Shown one piece after another: positions 1 to 8,000 of a stretch of DNA of 10,968 nucleotides. The notes under the pieces were generated by a model, which saw nothing but the letters and a program-made list of their open reading frames with translations, was not told where the DNA came from and made no database searches. The stretch covers positions 1 through 10,968 of the forward strand of contig VBKQ01000118.1 in the NCBI GenBank assembly GCA_005879505.1, read 5' to 3'. Numbering within the stretch: position 1 is the first letter of the stretch; each line of letters starts with the position of its first letter. The position numbers were made by a program, and so were the translations under genes. Origin of the DNA: Deltaproteobacteria bacterium (GTDB lineage: Bacteria; Myxococcota; Myxococcia; Myxococcales; 40CM-4-68-19).

Positions 1-521
1 GCGGGCTGGGATACTTCTGTTCGGTGGTCGCGAAGACGCTTCCCTCCTACATGCTCGAGCGGGGCGTTCCCGAGGTGGAGGTGATGAACCTCGGAGGTCC
101 CGCGCAGCAGATCGGCCCCGATGGCAAGCCGATCGGCCGGGACTTCGGCGCCGGCGAGGTCATCTACCGCGGCCCCTGCAAGATCGCGGCGGCGGGCACG
201 GTCCCGTACTACGGGTTCGGCTTTCGCGTCTTCCCGTACGCGCTGCGCGCCCCCGGCAGGTTCCAGCTCCGCCTCACGGCCATCGGCGTGCCGAAGATCC
301 TCTCCAACCTGCGCACCCTCTGGCGGGGCGGTCCGCCGCCGCCGGGCATTCTCGATTTCCACTGCGACAAGGTCTCCATCCGCTTCGACCGCGAGATGCC
401 GCTCCAGGTGGGAGGCGACGCGGAGGGGTACCGCCGCGAAGTGGTATTCGAGATGGCCGAGCGCCCGCTGGAGCTGCTCGACTTCCGCGCCTCGCAGCCC
501 CGAGCGCCGGAACCCGCCTAA
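1..521 (+). CDS. Diacylglycerol/sphingolipid kinase-like protein, C-terminal part (5' end outside the window)
   Basis: The frame is open from the first bases. Codons from position 3 read GLGYFCSVVAKTLPSY, so the GTG at 24 is an internal valine and not the start. The visible 173 residues resemble the C-terminal half of DAGK/YegS-type lipid kinases, which phosphorylate diacylglycerol or related lipids at the inner membrane face. The segment with YRGPCKIAAAGTVPYYGFGF and the following FPYA, and then PLQVGGDAEGY near the end (the place where the family usually has an xxDGE-like motif), are what I recognise. The catalytic N-terminal half with the GGDGT-type nucleotide loop is not in the window, so activity cannot be judged. 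The TAA stop (519-521) overlaps the stop of the convergent PilZ gene. Family assignment is from remembered motif patterns and is moderately sure; the natural substrate is unknown. Confidence 0.72.
   Translation, partial: GLGYFCSVVAKTLPSYMLERGVPEVEVMNLGGPAQQIGPDGKPIGRDFGAGEVIYRGPCKIAAAGTVPYYGFGFRVFPYALRAPGRFQLRLTAIGVPKILSNLRTLWRGGPPPPGILDFHCDKVSIRFDREMPLQVGGDAEGYRREVVFEMAERPLELLDFRASQPRAPEPA
518..521. other. Overlapping convergent stop codons (CTAA)
   Basis: The four bases CTAA hold the TAA stop of the + strand lipid-kinase-like gene (519-521) and, read on the other strand, the TAG stop of the PilZ gene (520-518). The two transcripts therefore converge with no spacer, and no bidirectional terminator can lie between the reading frames. 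Each message must run into the antisense of the other, or end inside the other gene. Confidence 0.9.
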
Positions 522-1156
522 TCCTTGACCAACGTCCCCATGTAGCGGTCGATCCGATCCCGGAAGTCGTCGCCTGAATCGACGAACTGCACGCCGACGC
601 CGGGCTGCTTCCCTCCGACCGCGAGCTGCCGGTGCACCACGACGCCGTTCGTCGTCACCGGCGCGACCTCGTCGGGAAGCTGGATCTCCACCTGCACGGC
701 GGTGTCCAGCGGCGGAGGATCGTCCGTCTGGATGAAGATGCCGCCGCGGCTGATGTTGGTCGCATGCTCCAGGACGAAGTCCCGTGCGCTGCGGAACCGC
801 ACCCCGAGCGTCACCGTGTGGCGCGGAAAGCCGCGGTGGTTCCCCTCCTCGGCCTGGTCCCGATCGGAGAGCAGATGCGAGATGCGCATGCGCGCCTGCG
901 GATCGACCACGATGAAGTCGGCCCAGAACCCCGCCTCTCTCGGCGCGCCGGCCTTGGCGCGCGCGACGCGGCCGATCGCCACCTCCGGTACGGCCGTGTT
1001 TGGCAGGTAGAGCGCCATCGAGACGCGCGCCCCGACCTGCGGAGGAGCGAGGGAGCGCACCGCGATCCCCAAGGCGCTCAGCTCCCGAGAGGTGGTCTGC
1101 ACCGCGACCCCTTCCGACACGTAGCGCACCGGGAAGACGAAGTTCGTGGACGGCAT
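518..1156 (-). CDS. Tandem PilZ-domain protein, probable c-di-GMP receptor
   Basis: 212 residues from the ATG at 1156. The C-terminal half (about 108-200) is a PilZ domain of the myxobacterial paralogous type (TIGR02266-like): FPRHTVTLGVRF, then NISRGGIFIQT (134-144), a proline-rich turn, VQVEIQLPDE and GVGVQFVD. The [D/N]xSxxG motif is intact (N134, S136, G139). The RxxxR motif is only partly present (R112, with T at the second Arg position), so c-di-GMP binding may be weak or altered. The N-terminal half (about 5-95) has the same rhythm (SALGIAVRS, PPQVGARVSMALYLP) and looks like a degenerate PilZ or PilZN domain. PilZ proteins relay c-di-GMP to motility, polysaccharide or transcription targets. 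An in-frame TTG at 1174 would add six residues but has no ribosome site. The ATG has GAAGG 11 bases upstream, which is a rather long spacing. No signal peptide or membrane segment is seen. Confidence 0.85.
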   Translation of the reverse strand: MPSTNFVFPVRYVSEGVAVQTTSRELSALGIAVRSLAPPQVGARVSMALYLPNTAVPEVAIGRVARAKAGAPREAGFWADFIVVDPQARMRISHLLSDRDQAEEGNHRGFPRHTVTLGVRFRSARDFVLEHATNISRGGIFIQTDDPPPLDTAVQVEIQLPDEVAPVTTNGVVVHRQLAVGGKQPGVGVQFVDSGDDFRDRIDRYMGTLVKD

Positions 1157-1174
1157 CGGATCGATGACCTTCAA

Positions 1175-1186
1175 GCGGCATGCCGC
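1175..1186. other. 12-bp perfect palindrome upstream of the PilZ gene
   Basis: GCGGCATGCCGC is its own reverse complement. It begins 18 bases upstream of the preferred PilZ ATG (1156) and directly abuts the alternative TTG (1174). It could be a regulator half-site pair, but 12-bp GC-rich palindromes also arise by chance in such DNA. No second copy of it was noticed. The site also argues against the TTG start, because it fills the place where a ribosome-binding site would be. Confidence 0.3.
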
Positions 1187-1257
1187 GGATCGGGCCCGCT
1201 CTTCCGCCAGCTTACTGGAGCAACGCCAAGCTTCCCGAGGCCAGATCCCGGGCTGCC

Positions 1258-1273
1258 GGCCAGAAAACTGGCC
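1258..1273 (-). terminator. Short perfect hairpin just past the PIN-PhoH stop (no U tract)
   Basis: The inverted repeat GGCCAG-AAAA-CTGGCC has a 6-bp stem and 4-base loop and starts three bases after the end of the PIN-PhoH gene. In - strand RNA the loop is UUUU. The bases that follow (GGCAGCCCGG on the - strand) have no run of U, so it does not meet the usual rule for an intrinsic terminator. It may protect the 3' end, be part of a Rho-dependent end, or have no role. Confidence 0.3.
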
Positions 1274-1276
1274 ATC

Positions 1277-2599
1277 TCACAATACGTTAGAAGCGAGCTC
1301 CGCAAGCGCGGAACGCTCACCCTTGGTGAGGGTGATGTGTCCCGCCAGGCGCTCGTGCTTGAACTTGTTGACCACGTGAACGAGGCCGTTGCTGGTCGAA
1401 TCCACGTAGGGATTGTCGATCTGGTAGGGGTCGCCCGTGAGCACGATCTTGGTGTTGTCGCCCACCCTCGTGATGATGGTCTTCACCTCGTGTGGCGTGA
1501 GGTTCTGCGCCTCGTCGACCACGATGTACTGGTTGGGAATGCTGCGGCCGCGGATGTACGTGAGCGGTTCGATCGCGACCAGCCCGAGATCGATCAGCTC
1601 TTTGTAGCTGCGGCCGGCCTTCTTGTCGGCGCGCGAGAGGCCCATGAGGAACTCGACGTTGTCGTAGATCGGCTGCATCCACGGGTTCAGCTTCTCTTCG
1701 ACGGTCCCGGGCAAGAAGCCGATGTCTTTTCCGAGCGGAAACACCGGCCGGCTGACCAGCATCTTCTGGTAGACCTGCTCCTCCATCGTCTTCTGCAGCC
1801 CGGCGGCGATCGCGAGCAGCGTTTTTCCCGTTCCGGCCTTGCCCACGATGGTGACCAGCTTGATCTCGTCGTTGAGCAGCAGGTCGAGCGCGAAGCTCTG
1901 CTCCTTGTTGCGCGGCCGCAGTCCCCAGGCCCCCTCCTTCAGCGACTTGAGGAGCGGGACGAACCGGCCTTTCTGCGCGCTGTACTTGCTCAGCGCGGTG
2001 TGGTTCGGGGCGTTGCGGTCCTTGAGCAGCGCGAACTCGTTCGGGTACACGCCGTTGACGCCATCGGGCGGTGCGAGCTCGCCGCGCGCGTAGAAGTCGT
2101 CGATGTCGCCCTTGCCGACCTCGAGTTCCCGCACCCCCATGTAGACCTCGGGGTTCTCGATCTTGTCGTTCTCGTAGTCCTCCGTCACCAGCCCGAGCGC
2201 GTCTGCGCGGATGCGCAGGTTGATGTCCTTCGTCACGAACACGCAGCGCAGATTCGGCTCGCGCTCTTTCACGTCCATGGCGAGGGCGAGGATGCGGTTG
2301 TCGGCGATGTGCTGGTTCATCAGCTCGCGGGGCAGCTCGCGCTCCGTGAACAGGACCCGCAACGTCCCGCCGCCCTCCAACGGCACGCCCTCGGTCAGGC
2401 TGCCGTTCTCCTCCCGGAAGGCGTCCAGATCGCGCGACACCTGCCGCGCGTTGCGGCCGAGCTCGGAGAGATCGCGCTTGAACTTGTCGATCTCCTCGAC
2501 GACGTAGATGGGGATGATGACGTTGTTGTCTTTGAACTGGAAGAGAGCGCGCGGGTCGTGGAGCAGGACGTTGGTGTCGAGGACGTAGTTCTTTCTCAA
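1277..2599 (-). CDS. PIN-PhoH family protein (PIN nuclease domain fused to PhoH-type ATPase)
   Basis: 440 residues. An N-terminal PIN domain (about 4-140) carries YVLDTNVLL with D8, acidic E35/E36, D100 in IADNRIL and D125 in VTKDINLR, the usual acidic metal-binding set of PIN RNases. The C-terminal PhoH ATPase/helicase-like domain (about 225-435) has Walker A GKAGTGKT (253-260), Walker B YIVVDEAQN (358-366) and the LTGDPYQID segment (387-395). Length and order match the PhoH2/YlaK-type fusions, thought to couple ATP-driven RNA unwinding to RNA cleavage. The start is TTG at 2599: it has GGGAG six bases upstream (2606-2610), gives MRKNYVLDTN as the family N-terminus, and overlaps the stop of the GGDEF gene as TTGA, so translation is probably coupled. 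The frame stays open far upstream, but that part is out-of-frame GGDEF and ftsB sequence. The domain assignment is firm; the biological role in this organism is not known. Confidence 0.93.
   Translation of the reverse strand: MRKNYVLDTNVLLHDPRALFQFKDNNVIIPIYVVEEIDKFKRDLSELGRNARQVSRDLDAFREENGSLTEGVPLEGGGTLRVLFTERELPRELMNQHIADNRILALAMDVKEREPNLRCVFVTKDINLRIRADALGLVTEDYENDKIENPEVYMGVRELEVGKGDIDDFYARGELAPPDGVNGVYPNEFALLKDRNAPNHTALSKYSAQKGRFVPLLKSLKEGAWGLRPRNKEQSFALDLLLNDEIKLVTIVGKAGTGKTLLAIAAGLQKTMEEQVYQKMLVSRPVFPLGKDIGFLPGTVEEKLNPWMQPIYDNVEFLMGLSRADKKAGRSYKELIDLGLVAIEPLTYIRGRSIPNQYIVVDEAQNLTPHEVKTIITRVGDNTKIVLTGDPYQIDNPYVDSTSNGLVHVVNKFKHERLAGHITLTKGERSALAELASNVL
2596..2599 (-). other. TTGA start/stop overlap coupling GGDEF and PIN-PhoH genes
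   Basis: On the - strand TTGA contains the TTG start of the PIN-PhoH gene and the TGA stop of the GGDEF gene, an analogue of the common ATGA overlap. GGGAG lies six bases before the TTG, inside the last codons of the GGDEF gene. Together these support the TTG start and imply ribosome reinitiation or coupling between the two genes. Confidence 0.8.
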
Positions 2600-4671
2600 C
2601 CTGGGCTCCCGGGAAGGACGGAGCGTAGATCGCCATGGACCCCGGGGGAAGCGGGATTTGCGGCGAAAACACGGTTTCGTCCAGCCTGTTTCGCGCGATA
2701 GAGCGCCTTGTCGGCGGCCTCGAGCAACTCCTCGCCGCTCTCCCCTCCGCCGGGCCAGGTGGAGATGCCGGCGCTGATCGTCACCCGCAGATTTCCCTGC
2801 TCGGTTCGATGGTGCGCCCCGCCCACCGACTTGCGGATGCGCTCGGCGATGGCGAGGGCTCCGCGCGCGTCCGTCTCGGGAAGGATGAGCGCCATCTCCT
2901 CGCCGCCGTACCGGGCGACGATGTCCGTCTCGCGCGCCTGCCTCGTCAGCAGATCCGCCACGCTGCGCAGCACGGCGTCGCCCGCCGGATGCCCGTAGCC
3001 GTCGTTCACCTGCTTGAAGTGATCGATGTCGATCAGGACCAGCGAGACCGGCCGCTGGTAGCGCTCGGCCTCTCGCAACCGGCCATGAAGCTGCGCATTG
3101 AAGGTCCTCCGGTTGAGCAGCCCGGTGAGCCCGTCGGTGGTGGCGAGCCGCTCGGCCTGCGCGTACAGACGCGTGCGCACCAGCGCCTCGGCCGCCTGCA
3201 GCGCCAGCATCGCCAGCTCTTTCTGCGCCGCTTCCGGAAGCGCGTCTGCACTGCGCGAGCCGCACACCAGCGTCCCGACCACGCTCTCGCCCGACTTGAG
3301 CGGAAAGATCTTCAGCGCCGCAAGACCGCGCACGACCGTCCCCGCGTCGAAGATCAGCACCCGATCCATCGCGCCGAGCGCGCGGCCAGGGAGCGGCGCG
3401 CCGAGCTTGACGACGTTGCTGACCAGGCCGGCATTCTCTCCGAAGGAGAGGTCGCGCAGCGGGGAGGCGGCCTCTCCGTCCACCGCCACCACCCGATGGC
3501 GGCGATCCTCGAACAGCGTGATCGCGCAGAGATCGAGCGCACCGCACATCTGCCGCGCCTGCGCGATGGCCGTCTGCGCCGCCTGCTGCGGCGTGGTGGT
3601 CTTGTTGAGCTCCTCCAGCGCCCGGAAGAAGCGTGCCTTCTCCTCCTTCTCCCGGCGGACGGCGCCGAGCAGCCGCTCCGCTTCCACCGCGCGCGTGACC
3701 TCGCTCGCGAGCGCCTCGAGGACGCGCTGCTCCTCCGCCGAGAACGCCGCCGCCCGGTCCGCGACCAGCGCACCGAGGAGCCCGCCTCCACGCTCTTCGA
3801 GAGGGACGCCGCAGAAGGCCGCGACCGGCGAGCGCTCCTCGTAGTACGTGATCTGCGCCCCGCCGTCGTCGAGCCGCACGGAGCGTTGCGCGCAGAGAAC
3901 GGCGCCGAGCGCCCCTTCGCGCGACGAGAGCGGGCCGCGAAACAACCTCTCGCTCACCGAGGCGCACTCCCGCAGGCGCACGCTCTCCCCGTCTGGCGAG
4001 AGCAGGAACACGGCGACCGTGTGCGGCCGCAGCGCCGCTTCCGCCACGGCGAGCGCGCCGCGAAGGACCTCTTCCACCTCGGAGACACCGCCGAGCAGGT
4101 GGCGCTCCGCGGCGTCCGGACCCTCCGACGAGACGGCGACCAGCCGCAGCTCCCGGGCCCGCGCCTCGGCATCCGCGACGCGCTTGCGCACCGCAAGCCC
4201 CTCCGCTCGGCGCGCCGCCGCCAGCCGCGCGCCGAGCAGCGCGTGGTACAGCGCCGCGAAGAGCACGGCGAACGAGGCGTGCGCGGCCATCTGCGGCCAG
4301 GGGACCGTCAACGCGGCGTCGAGCGCGATCAGCGCCGCGAGCAAGGGAATGGCGCAGCGCAAGGGGAGGGCGAGCACGTACGCCGCCGCGAGCAGATACA
4401 TGAGCGGCTGCAGCGGCTGCGCGAGCTGCGTCAGCGCCAGCACGGCGAGCGCGCAGACGAATCCCTCCTCGAGCGCGTACCAGGGCCTGCGCTGCTTCGA
4501 GAGCCCCCAGCGCGCCACCGCGCCCAGCACGGCTGCGGCCAGCAATGCCCAGGGTGCGGGATGCGCGCTCGAGAACGCACCGCAGAGCAGCAGGACGCAC
4601 ACGCCGCCGGCCGCGCTGGGGAGCGCCGCGAGGGCCGCCCAGCTCCGTGCTCTGCCCGTCCGCGGCGGCAT
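2596..4671 (-). CDS. Membrane-anchored GAF-GAF-GGDEF diguanylate cyclase
   Basis: 691 residues from ATG. The N-terminal part (about 12-150) has five or six hydrophobic segments (e.g. 20-33, 41-54, 70-84, 90-103, 107-122, 130-146), placing the protein in the inner membrane. A short charged helix (150-178) leads to two GAF-like sensory modules (about 195-335 and 345-505). The C-terminal GGDEF domain (about 508-670) has DGLTGLLNRR (513-522), metal-binding DIDHF (548-552) and the active-site motif GGEEM (589-593), a conservative variant of GGEEF. RETD (580-583) keeps the RxxD product-inhibition site at the normal spacing. All of this predicts an active, feedback-inhibited enzyme making c-di-GMP from two GTP. 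No EAL or HD-GYP domain is present. The ligand of the GAF modules cannot be told. The start lies four bases after the ftsB stop (TGA CCG ATG), and the stop overlaps the next gene, so it is the middle gene of a coupled operon. Confidence 0.93.
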   Translation of the reverse strand: MPPRTGRARSWAALAALPSAAGGVCVLLLCGAFSSAHPAPWALLAAAVLGAVARWGLSKQRRPWYALEEGFVCALAVLALTQLAQPLQPLMYLLAAAYVLALPLRCAIPLLAALIALDAALTVPWPQMAAHASFAVLFAALYHALLGARLAAARRAEGLAVRKRVADAEARARELRLVAVSSEGPDAAERHLLGGVSEVEEVLRGALAVAEAALRPHTVAVFLLSPDGESVRLRECASVSERLFRGPLSSREGALGAVLCAQRSVRLDDGGAQITYYEERSPVAAFCGVPLEERGGGLLGALVADRAAAFSAEEQRVLEALASEVTRAVEAERLLGAVRREKEEKARFFRALEELNKTTTPQQAAQTAIAQARQMCGALDLCAITLFEDRRHRVVAVDGEAASPLRDLSFGENAGLVSNVVKLGAPLPGRALGAMDRVLIFDAGTVVRGLAALKIFPLKSGESVVGTLVCGSRSADALPEAAQKELAMLALQAAEALVRTRLYAQAERLATTDGLTGLLNRRTFNAQLHGRLREAERYQRPVSLVLIDIDHFKQVNDGYGHPAGDAVLRSVADLLTRQARETDIVARYGGEEMALILPETDARGALAIAERIRKSVGGAHHRTEQGNLRVTISAGISTWPGGGESGEELLEAADKALYRAKQAGRNRVFAANPASPGVHGDLRSVLPGSPG

Positions 4672-4674
4672 CGG

Positions 4675-4968
4675 TCACTCGAACTTGAAGAGGACTTCGT
4701 CCTGTCGCACGAACCCGAGTTGCTCCCGCGCCGCCTTCTCCAGCGCCGCGTCCTGGAGCGGCGGCGACAGCTCGCGCACGGTCCTGGCGAGGCGCGCGTT
4801 CTCCTCGCGCAGCTCGCGGTTCTTCTGCTCCTGCCGTTCGACGTCCGCCCGCAGCCGCTCCATGCGGCGGAGCCCCTTCGAGCTCGCGAGCGACATCGCG
4901 CTGACGCACAGCGATGCGGCGAGAGCGCCGAGCACCAGCTTCTTTCGCGGCGAGAGGCCTTCCAGCAT
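4675..4968 (-). CDS. ftsB: FtsB/DivIC-like septum formation initiator
   Basis: 97 residues with the family layout: a short cytoplasmic tail with SPRKK, one membrane helix (about 11-29), a coiled coil (about 33-68, rich in Glu, Arg and Leu), and a C-terminal AREQLGFVRQDEVLFKF block (80-96), which is the family signature. Such proteins are bitopic, sit at the division site, and form a complex with FtsL and FtsQ that activates septal wall synthesis. The symbol ftsB is used by family resemblance; DivIC is the Gram-positive name. The ATG at 4968 has only a weak purine stretch (GCGAG) before it. The gene leads the compact block ftsB-GGDEF-PIN-PhoH, which could link division to c-di-GMP output. A 44-bp spacer separates it from the giant upstream gene, too short to decide whether it has its own promoter. 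Confidence 0.88.
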   Translation of the reverse strand: MLEGLSPRKKLVLGALAASLCVSAMSLASSKGLRRMERLRADVERQEQKNRELREENARLARTVRELSPPLQDAALEKAAREQLGFVRQDEVLFKFE

Positions 4969-5012
4969 CTCGCGGCGACGCTACACCGGGGTCCCGGCGG
5001 CGCAAGAAAACG
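4969..5012. other. 44-bp spacer between the giant eCIS-type gene and ftsB
   Basis: This is the only gap between the accessory-looking large gene and the core block. On the - strand it starts CGTTTTCTTGCG, then has a GC-rich CCGGGACCCCGG stretch and GTGTAGCG. The GC-rich part could fold only with a 4-bp stem and no U tract follows, so I see no convincing terminator. A TTGCGC/TAGCGT pair with 16-bp spacing resembles a promoter very weakly. Transcription from the giant gene into ftsB therefore remains possible. Confidence 0.4.
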
Positions 5013-8000
5013 TCAGCGTGACTCGAACGAGTGCTCGAGGTCGTCCATCAGGAGCTCGTAGACGCGTCCGGAAATCTGCTCGAGGAATTCCTCGCCGTCG
5101 GGCAGCTCGTCCTTGCCGCCGGCCTCGTGCCCGCGGCTGCGCGTGCGCCTCGCGGTGTGGATGCCAGACGAGGCGCCCATCCCATCGCCCTCTGGAGCGA
5201 GGCGGAAACCCGGCTCGGGACGGCGCAGGTTCAGCGTCTCCATCGGCGGGCCGTGGCCGTAGCCGTGCTCGGACTGGAGCGCCTCGCCCTCGGCCGTGCG
5301 CACGTCGAGGTTCGCGCGGCCCTTCTGCAGCACGTGCGTCAACTCGTGCGCGATCAGCTTCTGCCCTTCCACCGAGGCCGGATTGAAGCGGCCCGGTGCG
5401 AAGAAGATGTGGTCCTTCACCGTGACTGCCTCTGCGTTGAACCGCCGCGTCACCTCGGCGGCGCCAAGGCCGGTATGGATGCGCACGCCGGAGAAGTCCG
5501 CACCGAGGAAGGACTGCATCTTCGAGAGCGTGGCGACATCGAGCCGGCGCGGCTCGTCGAAGACCGAGCCGAGCCGGACCTTCTCCGGCGAGAGCTTGCC
5601 GTCCGGGCCGTCGCCATTCTTCGAGGACTTGAAGAGCCTCGCCAGCGCGCCGAAGCGTCCGTGCCCGAGCTTGTCGAAGATGCCGGCCGCGGAGTGGGCG
5701 CCGTGCTCCACCTCGTCTGCGACGTGTTTTCCTTCGCCCATCCAGCGATCGGCCTTCTTCAACCCGCCGTGGATGGTCCTCGCCTCCTCGTCGACCCGGC
5801 CGGCGGCGCCGCCGATCCTGCCGGCATATCCGGCGAGGGTGTGGAGTCCCATCGCTTCCAGGAAGGACCCGGTCTTCCCCGCGATGCTTTGCACCCTTCC
5901 GGCCGCGCCCTCGATCTGAGAGAGCCGGTGCATCCCGAACTCGGCGTAGTGCATGCCCTTGCCGGACAGGGTCGAGCCCTTCTTCGCCCAGCCGGCGATC
6001 CGGTCGGCGAATCCCTCCAGCCGATCGAATACCTTGGCGAAGAATCCTCCCCTCTTCGGGCGCGATCCATGCTGCTCGTCGGGACCGCGCGCGTGTCCAC
6101 CGCCGCGGTGCCGCCGGTGGTGGACGACGGTTGCGCCCTCCGCGGGAATGAAAGCCCCGAACACCTCGGAAAAGAGCTTGACCCCCTCGCCGGAGCCGAT
6201 CCACGTGTCCAAGGCGGCCGCGTCGACGTCCTGGAAGTCGACGACGGGGAAGTCGCCGCGGGCCGCGCCGCGGTCGACGTGGATCCGTCCGTCCTCGCCG
6301 CCGAGGATGTCGTCGATCAGATCGCCGACCGGGTCGTGGTGCCTGCGGCTGCGCGAGCGGGACCCGTCTGCGTGCGCGCGATCTCCCTTTGCCGCGACCT
6401 CGCCGGCGCCCTTGGCGTCGAGATCGAGGCCATGCAGCCCCCGGATGAACTGGAGCAGGTGCGCGCGGATCTCCTGGTAGTGCTTGCGCGCGGTCGCCGC
6501 CTGCTTCGCCAGCTGCGGATCGTGCGCGGCGGCCTGCACGGCCCGCGTCACCTCGGCGCGGGTCTGTTCGCTCATGGCGCGCAGCGCCTGCACCCGGTCA
6601 CCCGCTTCCTTCGTGCGCCCGGCGTGCATCAGCCGCTCGATCTGCTTGACCGCCGCGCTGACCTGCTTGCCGAACGCAGTCACCCACTGGAGCGCGATGC
6701 GGACCTTCTGCTCGGGGCTTGCCTCAGCAGGCGACCCGCCCTGATGGCCGCCGAAGAGTCCCTTCGCCAGCTCCCAGCCGCCGTGGACGAGGTGCTTTCC
6801 TTCTGCGTAGACGTGCTTTCCTTCGCCCGCGTCGTGGCCGACGTTCCCGACTTGCTTCTCGATCTCCTTGGCGTGATGGGCTTGGGCCGCTTGCAATCCC
6901 TGGTGGAAGATCCGGTGTCCCTTGTGCAGGAACTTCTCTCCGGTCTGCGCGACGTGCAGCGCCTGGTGGAGCTTCTCGTGACCCTTTCCGGCCCCGTCGC
7001 CGATCTGATGCGCGACGTGTCCGAGCGCCGAGTCGTCGCCGAGCATGTCGCCCACCTGGTCGGCGACCGCGGCGATCTTCTCCAGACCCGAGTCCACCCT
7101 CCTGCCCACCGCGACGCCCTTGTTCAGCGCGGTCTCGACCTTCGTGAGGCCCGAATCGATCCGCCTGCCAGTCCTGATGGCCTTCTTCTTGTACTTCTCG
7201 AGCGCCTGCAGGCCGTGCTGGATGGACTTCGTCGGATCGCGTTTGTGCGGCGCCGCCGCCGGCGTCCGCCCAGCGGCGTGCGGTTTCGCCCTGACGGCCA
7301 GACGCCGCTCTTCGTGAGGCTCCGTCGGGACATCGTGCGGCGACTTCTTCACGTGCCGGTGGCCGTCCTGGAGGTGCGCAGGGATCTCGTGCTCCCGGTC
7401 TTTTCGAACGCCCGGGATCCTCTCCATCAGGTCGTGGGTGGCGCCGACCTTGTCGCTGAATTCGTGCGCGAAGCCGATTCCGGTCTGGAGATAGCCGTGG
7501 ATGTGCTCGGCTCGAGCGGCCAGGTGAGTCAGGTACTGGCCGAGCTCGCTGTCGTCTCCGGCAATGCCGACGCCCCGCCGTGCAAGCGCGGCGGCCAGCT
7601 CCAGACCCGACTGCACCTTGTCGGCGCCGGCGAGTCCTTTCTCGACCACGTCGTGCACCTTGCCGAGCCCGTCGTGGACCCCTTGCGCCACCCGGCGGCC
7701 CTTTCGCGCCAGCCGCCGGCCGCGCGCGATGGCCTTCTCCAGTCCGCTCCGCTCGGGGCGCGGATGCCGGCGCTCGCGCGTCGCTTCGGCGAGGTGCAGC
7801 TCCGGATGCTTGCGGCGGTGGTCTTCGAGCTTGAGCTGCGCGACGTGCTCGAGCGCGCCCTTCTTGCCGGCGCGAAGTTCCCTGCGCGCCGTCATCTTCT
7901 CGTACGCCTTGGCCGGGTCCCTGACGCCGGCGAAACCGAGGCCCTTGTCCAGGTAGCCGCGGTACCTCGACAGCGTGCTCGAGGCGGTGTGCCCATGCCC

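Noticed and set aside
24..26. GTG at 24 as the start of the lipid-kinase-like gene
   Set aside because: The frame is open upstream to the window edge and the kinase catalytic half is missing, so the gene must begin outside the window.
1157..1276. Promoter search in the gap before the PilZ gene
   Set aside because: A TTGGCG on the - strand has no acceptable -10 partner at normal spacing; no promoter call is justified.
632..2701. 689-codon + strand frame over the PilZ and PIN-PhoH genes
   Set aside because: It is a mirror of the firmly identified PIN-PhoH and PilZ frames and shows no protein family signature.
2600..5005. Upstream extension of the PIN-PhoH frame, giving a 1242-residue protein
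   Set aside because: The extension is Arg/Ala/Gly-rich and is out-of-frame GGDEF and ftsB sequence. The TTG at 2599 has a ribosome site and gives the normal family N-terminus.
4973..5005. Promoter-like TTGCGC-16-TAGCGT ahead of ftsB on the - strand
   Set aside because: Only three of six bases match at each element, which is expected by chance in this DNA.
2635..5061. 808-codon + strand frame over the GGDEF and ftsB genes
   Set aside because: It is antisense to two clearly recognised proteins and its translation is low-complexity Arg-rich sequence with no motif.
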